In this document: positions 1-4,573 of the stretch, piece by piece
How the letters are laid out: each line of letters opens with the position of its first letter
How positions within the stretch are numbered: position 1 is the stretch's first letter
Assembly: GCA_011391835.1 (NCBI GenBank)
Contig: JAABPS010000205.1
Location: 1 to 5,441, forward strand
Source of the DNA: Desulfobacteraceae bacterium
Lineage (GTDB): Bacteria; Desulfobacterota; Desulfobacteria; Desulfobacterales; JAABPS01
Direction of reading: 5' to 3'
DNA length: 5,441 nucleotides
The notes under the pieces: model-generated
Database searches by the model: none
What the model saw: only the letters and a program-made list of their open reading frames with translations
What the model was told of the DNA's origin: nothing
Translations under genes and position numbers: made by a program

Positions 1-438
1 CAGAGGGTCAAGAAGATTCTTTCGGATATGAAATCTCTGGAAAAAGAAGTAAATCGTTTAAAGCTTCAGGCGGCTACTAAAACCACAGAAAGTCTCGAAG
101 AGGACATTAAACAAATCAACGGCATTAATGTTATTGTCAAGAAAGTGCCCATTGACAACCCTGCCGCATTAAGGGATCTGGCGGATAAATATAAGGATAA
201 AATAAAGTCCGGCGTTGTGGTGCTGGGAAGTATTAATGGGTCAAAAGTGATGCTGATTGCAGTTGTTACCAAAGATCTTACAGACAGGTATCATGCTGGG
301 AATATTATCAAGCAGGTTGCTGAAATTGCCGGCGGCTCCGGCGGAGGCAGGCCGGATATGGCCCAGGCAGGCGGATCCAAGCCGGAGAAATTAAACGCAG
401 CGCTTGATCAGGCGGTAGAACTCATTGCCAATAGTTGA
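1..438 (+). CDS. alaS: Alanyl-tRNA synthetase, C-terminal end (partial)
   Basis: This is the 3' end of an alanyl-tRNA synthetase gene; the reading frame is open from base 1, so the start lies to the left of the window. About 145 residues are visible. The first ~35 are charged and helical, consistent with the linker/coiled-coil before the C-Ala domain. The rest matches the DHHA1 domain, with a strand-rich core (VVVLGS, VMLIAVVTKDL) and the glycine-rich signature GGSGGGRPDMAQAGG near residues 111-125, typical of the AlaRS C-terminus and related DHHA1 proteins. AlaRS charges tRNA-Ala in the cytoplasm; the C-Ala region helps tRNA binding and cooperation between the aminoacylation and editing sites. 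The catalytic and editing domains are outside the window. The stop is TGA. The next gene follows on the same strand after 131 nt. A stand-alone DHHA1 protein is possible but less likely, given the helical linker and the way the frame ends. Confidence 0.93.
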   Translation, partial: QRVKKILSDMKSLEKEVNRLKLQAATKTTESLEEDIKQINGINVIVKKVPIDNPAALRDLADKYKDKIKSGVVVLGSINGSKVMLIAVVTKDLTDRYHAGNIIKQVAEIAGGSGGGRPDMAQAGGSKPEKLNAALDQAVELIANS

Positions 439-569
439 CAGAGGTGGAATGGGTTCAAATCCATTCAATACCCGAAAATACCTTATCATATTATCAAGGC
501 AAATTGACCTGATAATAAATGGTTATGTGAATTAGCAGTATGAATTTCGCAACTTATTTCGGGAAGTAA
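439..569 (+). other. alaS / 2H-phosphoesterase spacer with two small hairpins
   Basis: No gene is seen in this spacer. It contains GAATGG-N8-CCATTC (447-466) and an imperfect hairpin with arms 490-499 and 508-516 (ATTATCAAGG / CCTGATAAT, one bulged A, 8-nt loop). Neither is followed by a T-tract, so a canonical Rho-independent terminator for alaS is not shown. A weak promoter-like pair is present: TTGACC at 504-509 and GTGAAT at 527-532, 17 nt apart, the second matching only three of six consensus bases. The two flanking genes may therefore be co-transcribed or separately promoted; the sequence does not decide. Confidence 0.4.
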
Positions 570-1106
570 ATGGGCTATTCGTTAGAACTATATTTTGAAT
601 TCAGGTTTGAGGAAAAAATACGAGCGCTGTGGGGTGCGCTTGAAAAAGCTGGTGTGCCATCGTTATTGCATAAAATAGGCAGCCGACCTCATTTGAGTTT
701 GGTGGTTCTGGATGACTGTATGGCGAATCAAGCCGCTGAACTCATGGAATCTGGTATTAGAAGATACTCAGTTTTTCCCATCACGTTTTCAGCGATTGCT
801 TTAATACCAGGCAAACAGCAGGCAGTGTTTTTAGTTCCGGCTATGAGCTCATTTCTGCTTGAGATTCAACGGGACCTATATCACCTATTACAAAAAGGTG
901 GCTATCCCATTCGGGAACACTATGAACCGCATAAATGGCTCCCGCATTGTTCTATTTCCAAGGAACTTTCCTCTCCCGAGGCTTTAGCAACCATTGAGGT
1001 CTGCCAAAGACATTCCGCCATTGGTTCAACAATGGTTACCGAGGTGGGATTCATCGAATTTAGGCCGAGAAAGGAAATAAGACTATTTGGCCTCAGCAAA
1101 GGATGA
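570..1106 (+). CDS. 2'-5' RNA ligase family (LigT-like) 2H phosphoesterase
   Basis: This 178-aa protein has the two H-x-S/T motifs that define the 2H phosphoesterase superfamily: H41-L-S43 (in RPHLSLVVL) and H126-C-S128 (in LPHCSIS), about 85 residues apart. The two histidines and their partner Ser/Thr form the active site of LigT/ThpR-type enzymes, which act on 2'-5' or 2',3'-cyclic phosphate bonds in RNA. The length is close to that of bacterial LigT proteins, so it looks complete. No signal peptide or membrane segment is seen; a cytoplasmic location is expected. The start is well constrained: an in-frame TAA (567-569) directly abuts the ATG, and GGGAAG lies just upstream as a weak ribosome site. 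The true substrate cannot be read from the sequence; members act variously as RNA ligases, cyclic phosphodiesterases or phosphoesterases on nucleotides. A functional link to alaS is not evident beyond shared strand. Confidence 0.85.
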   Translation: MGYSLELYFEFRFEEKIRALWGALEKAGVPSLLHKIGSRPHLSLVVLDDCMANQAAELMESGIRRYSVFPITFSAIALIPGKQQAVFLVPAMSSFLLEIQRDLYHLLQKGGYPIREHYEPHKWLPHCSISKELSSPEALATIEVCQRHSAIGSTMVTEVGFIEFRPRKEIRLFGLSKG

Positions 1107-1131
1107 AGAAAGCATACGGGGCAGTTCTTCA
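1104..1131 (+). other. Hairpin spanning the stop codon of the 2H-phosphoesterase gene
   Basis: TGAAGAA (1104-1110, beginning with the stop codon) pairs perfectly with TTCTTCA (1125-1131). Inside it, GC 1112-1113 can pair with GC 1121-1122 around a 7-nt loop. No T-run follows, so it is not a standard intrinsic terminator. It may simply be a weak mRNA 3'-end structure. Confidence 0.3.
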
Positions 1132-1243
1132 CCATTGACAGATTTGATTTGTCTTCATCTTTTCTTGCTCGTTTCGCGAACCTCTTGGAAGGCTGGCACT
1201 ACAGATATTCTTCAGGCCGTAAAAGATTTGAGAGGAGTTTGAA

Positions 1244-1324
1244 ATGAGTAGTATTATTGAGTGGCTGAAATATCATATCGAACTTGGCGAGAAGTTAAAG
1301 AAACGAATTAAAATGCTTTTTTGA
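1244..1324 (+). CDS. Possible 26-aa small protein
   Basis: This is a short ATG-to-TGA ORF encoding MSSIIEWLKYHIELGEKLKK followed by RIKMLF. The support is a good Shine-Dalgarno sequence, AGAGGAG (1231-1237), six nt before the ATG. The peptide would be a basic amphipathic helix with hydrophobic residues at both ends. I do not recognise a family. It lies 137 nt after the 2H-phosphoesterase stop on the same strand. It may be a real small protein, or the tail of a decayed gene that kept its ribosome site. The length is too short for coding statistics, so confidence is low. Confidence 0.25.
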   Translation: MSSIIEWLKYHIELGEKLKKRIKMLF

Positions 1325-1387
1325 TTGTGTCAATATAAGTCAAGGACGGACTGATCTTTCCACGAAAAGAATAGACACACAGTTAAG

Positions 1388-1417
1388 CTGCTAAGGATAT
1401 TTCCTCGAACGTAGCAG
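1388..1417. repeat. Nested inverted repeat in the convergent intergenic region
   Basis: CTGCTA (1388-1393) and TAGCAG (1412-1417) form a perfect outer stem. Directly inside the left arm, AGGA (1394-1397) and TCCT (1402-1405) form a second stem with a TATT loop. It sits between the ends of two converging transcription units. No T-tract follows on either strand, so terminator function is not supported. Confidence 0.3.
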
Positions 1418-1442
1418 GGGGTCTTATAATTTAAGCCACAAA

Positions 1443-1577
1443 CTACTTTTCTGTCTTATAAAATTTTAGATAATTTTCCACTATCATCCCAGGCGACTTA
1501 GCTATTTTCGCATTAATAAAACCTACCTTCTCATGGACCCTTTGGAAAAGCAGAGCTTTTGCAAAGGCCTTATTCAT
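1443..1577 (-). CDS. 44-aa ORF overlapping the rhodanese stop; possible truncated AhpD/CMD-like protein
   Basis: The ATG (1577-1575) overlaps the rhodanese TGA (1576-1574) as ATGA, the arrangement of translationally coupled genes; no separate Shine-Dalgarno sequence is visible. The 44 residues run from MNKAFAKALLFQRVHEKVGF through INAKIAKSPGMIVENYLKFY to KTEK. The pattern EKVGFINAKIAKSP followed by an aromatic helix (NYLKFYK) resembles the N-terminal helices of carboxymuconolactone decarboxylase / AhpD-like proteins, where similar text precedes the catalytic C-x-x-C motif. That resemblance is from memory and unverified. If correct, the protein is cut short at TAG before any redox-active cysteine, since the family is usually around 100 residues or more. 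Continuing past the TAG in the three minus-strand frames shows no recognisable remainder. It could be a decayed gene, a genuine small protein or a chance ORF. A strong hairpin (1539-1567) lies within its first codons. Confidence 0.4.
   Translation of the reverse strand: MNKAFAKALLFQRVHEKVGFINAKIAKSPGMIVENYLKFYKTEK
1539..1567. repeat. 13-bp imperfect inverted repeat just after the rhodanese gene
   Basis: CCTTTGGAAAAGC (1539-1551) and GCTTTTGCAAAGG (1555-1567) pair at 12 of 13 positions (one G-G mismatch) around a 3-nt AGA loop. On the minus-strand transcript it begins six nt after the rhodanese stop codon. It lacks a following T-tract in that direction, so it is better read as an mRNA 3'-end stabilising or processing hairpin than as a textbook terminator. 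It overlaps the start of the 44-aa ORF. Confidence 0.55.
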
Positions 1578-1948
1578 GGGAGCTTGTTGAACATTTTAAT
1601 ACCTCCCTTCAGATCATAAACGCTGGTATATCCCATATCGATTAAATCCTTTGCAGCAGAACGGCTCATACTGCCGCTTCGGCAATATACCACAATTTTT
1701 GTATCTTTATTGGTCGGCAGTTTATCCGTATTTTGTCTTATCTTCCTGTAATCGATGAACGCATCTGTTCCCGTTATGTGAGCTTGTTCAGGTATATGCA
1801 CATCCAGTAAAAAGAAATCTTTTTCATTTAGCATGGTTTTTAATTCTTCCGGCTGCAATGCTTTATAGTCTCCGGCAAAAGCATGAAATCCGATTAGCAG
1901 AAATGCAATTATCAAACCGGATACATATATAAGAGATCGTTTAAGCAT
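1574..1948 (-). CDS. Exported single-domain rhodanese-like sulfurtransferase
   Basis: This 124-aa protein starts with a signal peptide (K3-R4, a hydrophobic core at residues 6-22, cleavage likely after AFA at 23-25), so it should act in the periplasm. The mature part is one rhodanese domain: LLDVHIPEQAHI near 47-58 (the usual D-V-R replaced by D-V-H), FIDYRKI at 64-70, and the active-site loop C89-R-S-G-S-M-S-R96 after the strand KIVVY. Cys89 would carry the persulfide; G112-Y-x... is replaced by the typical DMGYTSVYDLKGGIKMF end. Rhodaneses move sulfane sulfur from donors such as thiosulfate or polysulfide to thiols. The start is well supported by AAAGGAGGAA (1951-1960). It is 39 nt downstream of the SHOCT gene and is most likely in its operon. 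The actual sulfur donor and acceptor are unknown; the secreted form suggests thiol or sulfide stress in the envelope. Confidence 0.87.
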   Translation of the reverse strand: MLKRSLIYVSGLIIAFLLIGFHAFAGDYKALQPEELKTMLNEKDFFLLDVHIPEQAHITGTDAFIDYRKIRQNTDKLPTNKDTKIVVYCRSGSMSRSAAKDLIDMGYTSVYDLKGGIKMFNKLP

Positions 1949-1987
1949 CGTTCCTCCTTTCTAATTGAAGAAAGATTATCTTTACTT

Positions 1988-2326
1988 CTATTGCTGGAGC
2001 GTTTTCTTCATTGATTCAAAATCATCCTTGCTTATTTCACCTTTCGCGTAACGTTGTTTTAAGAGTTCAAGCGCATTTGATTCAGCAGATAAATCTTTTC
2101 TCTCTGATCCCAATTTGAAAATCATGTAGATCAAAGCGCCAATAACAACAATCCATAATAACATCATAATGCCTCCTATCGAACCATAGTTCATGACACA
2201 GGGCCAGGTGCGATATCCATGCATTCCATTCCATCCAAGATACGAGGAATGAAAAACAAGCAATCCGGCTATCACCAGCAAAGCGCCTGTGATGATAATA
2301 ATTATTTTAATGTTTTGTTTTTTCAT
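1988..2326 (-). CDS. Two-TM membrane protein with C-terminal SHOCT domain
   Basis: This 112-aa protein has two predicted membrane helices (about residues 6-25 and 50-70). A short loop between them is rich in Gly, Trp, Tyr, Met and His and holds one Cys (C43). A cytoplasmic-looking charged linker follows. Residues 84-110 (ALELLKQRYAKGEISKDDFE and on) are a typical SHOCT (short C-terminal) domain, a small helical oligomerisation module with the conserved LKxRYAKGEIxxxEFxxMK pattern. The ATG at 2326 has GGAG eight nt upstream. An ATG seven nt earlier is in another frame. The gene lies 61 nt after the ZraP-like gene and 39 nt before the rhodanese gene. Such small SHOCT proteins often sit in metal- or envelope-stress operons, but a molecular function is not established. 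The Met/His/Cys residues in the loop could bind metal, which is a guess. Confidence 0.85.
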   Translation of the reverse strand: MKKQNIKIIIIITGALLVIAGLLVFHSSYLGWNGMHGYRTWPCVMNYGSIGGIMMLLWIVVIGALIYMIFKLGSERKDLSAESNALELLKQRYAKGEISKDDFESMKKTLQQ

Positions 2327-2350
2327 TTTTCATACTCCACTTATGTTAGC

Positions 2351-2373
2351 GGGGGAGAATTGTTTTCTCCCCC
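2351..2373. repeat. Perfect 9-bp GC-rich hairpin between ZraP-like and SHOCT genes
   Basis: GGGGGAGAA (2351-2359) and TTCTCCCCC (2365-2373) pair perfectly around a 5-nt loop. It lies in the 61-nt gap of the minus-strand operon. In the minus direction the sequence after the hairpin is GCTAACATAAG, with no T-tract, so full termination is unlikely. On the plus strand it is followed by TATTTTAAATT, but no plus-strand gene needs a terminator there. The likely role is to protect the 3' end of the ZraP-like mRNA or to mark a processing point, giving more ZraP-like protein than downstream products. Confidence 0.65.
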
Positions 2374-2387
2374 TATTTTAAATTCGA

Positions 2388-2855
2388 TCATTCCCTGCAA
2401 TATCCGCCATGTCTGCCGTATCCGAAATTTCTTCCGGCAAACCTTTCACGAGCATTCGGTGCAATCTTATTTAATTCGACTTCATAATCCAGGGACTTCT
2501 GGTCCAGATCCGCTTCGAGATTTGACAGTTCTTGCTGAACTGTTTTCAGCTTTTTGGTATCCGGGTCCGATTTTGACAGTTCGGTGCGGAGTTCAATCCG
2601 TTTCTGATAAATAGCTTCTCGTATCTTTTCTGTTGATTTGAAAAAATCATCTCTTGCTTTATCGATTTTTTTAATCTCTTTATCACTCAGGTTTGCATTT
2701 CTTCCAGTATCATAATAGCCCATATGTGGACCCCATCCCATATGATGACCATACCAGCCGCGTTCTCTATATCCATCATGGGCAAAGACATATCCTGCAA
2801 AACCGATGATTGCCAATACGGCGATTCCTATAATTATTTTATTTGAAAGTTTCAT
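2388..2855 (-). CDS. Periplasmic His-rich metal-resistance protein, ZraP/CpxP/Spy-like
   Basis: This 155-aa protein has a signal peptide (K2...K6, hydrophobic 7-20, likely cleavage after VFA at 23-25). The mature N-terminus is His/Gly/Trp/Tyr-rich, with H26, H37, H38 and H44 (in YGHHMGWGPHMG). The core (about 55-136) is a long charged helical region beginning NLSDKEIKKIDKAR, comparable to the LTxxQ region of CpxP/Spy, with the second copy degenerate near 123-136 (DYEVELNKIAPNAR). The C-terminus is again metal-ligand-like, with H149 and C153. Known ZraP forms a zinc-binding periplasmic chaperone oligomer and dampens its own two-component system; CpxP and Spy are related chaperones. The neighbouring NtrC-type regulator and kinase, plus a sigma-54 promoter in front, favour ZraP-like over CpxP. 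The start has AAAGGAGA about eight nt upstream. The metal specificity cannot be told from the sequence. Confidence 0.82.
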   Translation of the reverse strand: MKLSNKIIIGIAVLAIIGFAGYVFAHDGYRERGWYGHHMGWGPHMGYYDTGRNANLSDKEIKKIDKARDDFFKSTEKIREAIYQKRIELRTELSKSDPDTKKLKTVQQELSNLEADLDQKSLDYEVELNKIAPNARERFAGRNFGYGRHGGYCRE

Positions 2856-2945
2856 TTTATTATCTCCTTTTTTCCTATGTTGTTTTTGGTTAATTAACTT
2901 GTGGACCGTTTTATATTCGCGATCGCTGTGTTTGGTATTGGTAAT

Positions 2946-2962
2946 AGCAATGGATGTGCCAA
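2946..2962 (-). promoter_or_regulatory. Sigma-54 (-24/-12) promoter of the ZraP-like operon
   Basis: On the minus strand the sequence is TTGGCACATCCATTGCT. It matches the RpoN consensus YTGGCAC-N5-TTGCW, with GG and GC exactly ten nt apart. With the C of GC at -12, transcription would begin near 2935, about 80 nt before the ZraP-like ATG. The adjacent gene encodes an NtrC-family activator with an intact GAFTGA loop, the class that contacts sigma-54, so site and activator support each other. Confidence 0.85.
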
Positions 2963-2999
2963 TGGGTTAAGATTAAATTTGTATATTATTAACTAATTG

Positions 3000-3021
3000 A
3001 AATTATATTATAATATAATTT
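3000..3021. repeat. Perfect 22-bp AT-only palindrome
   Basis: All eleven base pairs on each side of the centre (between 3010 and 3011) are complementary, and all bases are A or T; flanking bases 2999 (G) and 3022 (A) do not pair. It is centred about 75 nt upstream of the predicted sigma-54 start, between the promoter and the candidate enhancer sites. That is the position where a bend or flexible segment is usually found in enhancer-dependent promoters. No IHF consensus was seen in it. Confidence 0.6.
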
Positions 3022-3057
3022 AAAAATCTGTTCATCACGAAGAAGATACCCTTGATT

Positions 3058-3114
3058 TGGATACAAAAGTGGATACTAAATAACCATATAGATGGATATA
3101 AAGTAAACACTTTA
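3058..3114. promoter_or_regulatory. Candidate enhancer (activator-binding) cluster
   Basis: TGGATA[CT] occurs three times on the plus strand at 3058-3064, 3070-3076 and 3093-3099. Next to the last copy is the perfect dyad TAAAGT-AAAC-ACTTTA (3099-3114), and CCAT-ATAG-ATGG (3084-3095) overlaps the third repeat. The cluster lies about 120-180 nt upstream of the predicted sigma-54 start, the usual range for NtrC-family upstream activating sites, which are typically dyads of roughly this size. Assignment to the neighbouring regulator is inference. Confidence 0.4.
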
Positions 3115-3190
3115 GAAATATTCAAGAAGCCGAGGTTGGTACAGCGGAGAATGGGGTATTAATGTAGGAAAACGTTATTATTAAAATGGG

Positions 3191-4561
3191 TTAGGGCATG
3201 ATGCCATATTTTTTTAGTTTTTTATGCAGGGTTTTTCGGGTAATACCGAGCTTTCGAGCAGTTGCGCTTTTGTTGCCGTCTTCCTGTTCGAGTGTTCTTA
3301 AGATAGTATTTTTTTCAACCTGATCTAACGATGCGTCTTCTTCTTGAGTTCCTTCAAAATTCGTAGCAGGTCTTTGAGAGGAAGGTTTGTTTAAAATGGG
3401 GAGATCAATCTTGTCTAAATAATTTGACTGGGAAAGGACCACCCCTCTTTCAATGAGGTTCATTAATTCCCGGACATTGCCGGGCCAATCATATTGGATA
3501 AGATGATCCATTGCCCTGGGTGTAAATCCGTTTATCTTTTTTCGGTTTTTTTCGGAAAAGATGTTGAGGAAATGCTGTGCAAGCAATGGGATGTCTTCTT
3601 TTCTTTTTGATAGTGGCGGAACCTCCAGATTCACAACATTCAAACGATAATAGAGATCTTCACGAAATGAACCGCGTTGAATCATTTCGTGGAGGTTTTT
3701 GTTTGTGGCAACGATCAGCCTTACATCGATCTTGATAACTTCTTCACCTCCTACCCGGGTGATCTCTCTTTCCTGTAAAACACGCATGAGTTTAACCTGC
3801 ATGGTAATGGGCATTTCACTGACTTCATCAAGGAACAGGCTGCCTCTATTTGCCAGGTAGAATTTTCCGTCTTTTCTCCGGTCTGCACCTGTAAAGGCTC
3901 CTTTTTCATGTCCGAAAAGTTCAGATTCCAGCAAGGTTTCCGTGATGGCCGCGCAATTTATCTTTATGAAGGGCCCATCTTTTCTGGGGCTGTTAAAATG
4001 TATGGCACCGGCAATGAGTTCTTTTCCGGTACCGGATTCTCCGGTAATCATCACCGTGGCCTCAGACGGAGCGACTTGCATGACCTTTTCAAGAATATTT
4101 TTCATGGCTGCACTTTGTCCGATGATGTTCTGCCGGTCAAAATGTTTTCCAAGGCTTTCTTTTAACATGCGGTTTTCTTCTTTGAGAAGAATATGCTCCA
4201 TGGACCTTTCAATAGTAAATTTCAGTGTGTCAAAATCAAGTGGTTTTGTGAGGTAATCATACGCGCCTGCTTTTAAGGCGCTGACAGCAGTCTCCACTGA
4301 CGCGTATGCGGTCATAATGATAACCGGTATGGCCGGATTTATCTGCTTTATCTTTTCAAGCGCTTCAAGACCAGAAATTTTGAGCATGCGCACATCCATC
4401 AAGATCATATCAAAATGTCTTTCATGGACCAGTTCAATCGCAGCAGCACCGTCCTGCGTTTCAAAGGTTTCATATCCCCATCCGTCCAGGAGCGCATTTA
4501 GCATGGTTCGATGCGCCTTATCATCATCTACAATCAATATGGATGCTTTGTTCTTTTTCAT
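3191..4561 (-). CDS. NtrC-family sigma-54-dependent response regulator (ZraR/HydG-like)
   Basis: This 456-aa protein has the complete three-domain layout. The receiver domain (about 5-120) has acidic D12/D13, phospho-acceptor D56 (LMDVRM), T84 and K106 (LTKP). The AAA+ domain (about 143-370) has Walker A GESGTGKE (174-181), the GAFTGA sigma-54 loop (221-226), Walker B SLFLDE (241-246) and the arginine region SFREDLYYRLN (298-308). The Fis-type helix-turn-helix is at the C-terminus (about 430-453, SATARKLGITRKTLHKKLKK). It should be a phosphorylation-controlled activator that hydrolyses ATP to open sigma-54 promoters. The length and order match ZraR, AtoC and NtrC relatives. It follows the kinase gene by 12 nt, so the two are almost certainly co-transcribed. 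The ribosome site is weak (AAGAG). Its target is most likely the ZraP-like operon directly downstream, which carries a sigma-54 promoter. The specific name ZraR is not proved by sequence alone. Confidence 0.95.
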   Translation of the reverse strand: MKKNKASILIVDDDKAHRTMLNALLDGWGYETFETQDGAAAIELVHERHFDMILMDVRMLKISGLEALEKIKQINPAIPVIIMTAYASVETAVSALKAGAYDYLTKPLDFDTLKFTIERSMEHILLKEENRMLKESLGKHFDRQNIIGQSAAMKNILEKVMQVAPSEATVMITGESGTGKELIAGAIHFNSPRKDGPFIKINCAAITETLLESELFGHEKGAFTGADRRKDGKFYLANRGSLFLDEVSEMPITMQVKLMRVLQEREITRVGGEEVIKIDVRLIVATNKNLHEMIQRGSFREDLYYRLNVVNLEVPPLSKRKEDIPLLAQHFLNIFSEKNRKKINGFTPRAMDHLIQYDWPGNVRELMNLIERGVVLSQSNYLDKIDLPILNKPSSQRPATNFEGTQEEDASLDQVEKNTILRTLEQEDGNKSATARKLGITRKTLHKKLKKYGIMP

Positions 4562-4573
4562 TCTTACATCTCT

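Larger units (their letters stand above)
1107..1573. other. 467-nt region without a long gene
   Basis: This stretch lies between the converging plus-strand 2H-phosphoesterase and minus-strand rhodanese genes. It holds a 26-codon plus-strand ORF (1244-1324), a 44-codon minus-strand ORF (1443-1577), a nested hairpin (1388-1417) and a strong hairpin (1539-1567). In 1107-1247 the frame of the upstream phosphoesterase stays open after its TGA for 46 codons, and the +1 frame also gives a helix-like peptide ending at 1242. Both are compatible with chance or with a decayed gene. No tRNA, IS end or CRISPR repeat was recognised. No clear terminator for either flanking gene was found. Confidence 0.5.
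2856..3190 (-). promoter_or_regulatory. 335-nt regulatory region in front of the ZraP-like operon
   Basis: This region lies between the end of the response regulator gene and the ZraP-like start; no credible coding sequence is seen on either strand. In the minus direction it holds, in order, a TAAAGT-N4-ACTTTA dyad (3114-3099), three TGGATA repeats (plus strand, 3058-3099), a perfect AT palindrome (3021-3000), a sigma-54 promoter (2962-2946), an untranslated leader of about 80 nt, and the Shine-Dalgarno site. This is the layout expected for an enhancer-dependent promoter. No Rho-independent terminator is evident after the regulator gene, so some read-through from kinase/regulator into the target operon is possible. 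Confidence 0.7.

Noticed and set aside
66..272. Minus-strand ORF inside alaS
   Set aside because: It is a shadow of the plus-strand AlaRS C-terminal domain, which has clear DHHA1 motifs; there is no ribosome site or recognisable family.
446..474. tRNA-like T-arm text (GGGTTCAAATCC) after alaS
   Set aside because: The stem pairs as a 6-bp hairpin with an 8-nt loop rather than a 5+7 T-arm. There is no acceptor stem, anticodon arm or CCA around it, so it is not a tRNA or a clear tRNA remnant.
920..1135. Minus-strand 71-codon ORF over the 2H-phosphoesterase 3' end
   Set aside because: It overlaps the second H-x-S motif of a well-supported gene on the other strand and shows no motif of its own.
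1135..1165. TTGACA at 1135-1140 as a sigma-70 -35 box for the 26-aa ORF
   Set aside because: No acceptable -10 hexamer lies 16-18 nt downstream (the sequence there is TCTTTT-like).
2219..2614. Plus-strand 131-codon ORF across the SHOCT and ZraP-like genes
   Set aside because: It runs antisense through two recognisable proteins and the intercistronic hairpin; composition is not protein-like.
3041..3060. IHF site (AATCAA on the minus strand) upstream of the sigma-54 promoter
   Set aside because: The TTR part of the consensus is missing at the required spacing (ATC instead).
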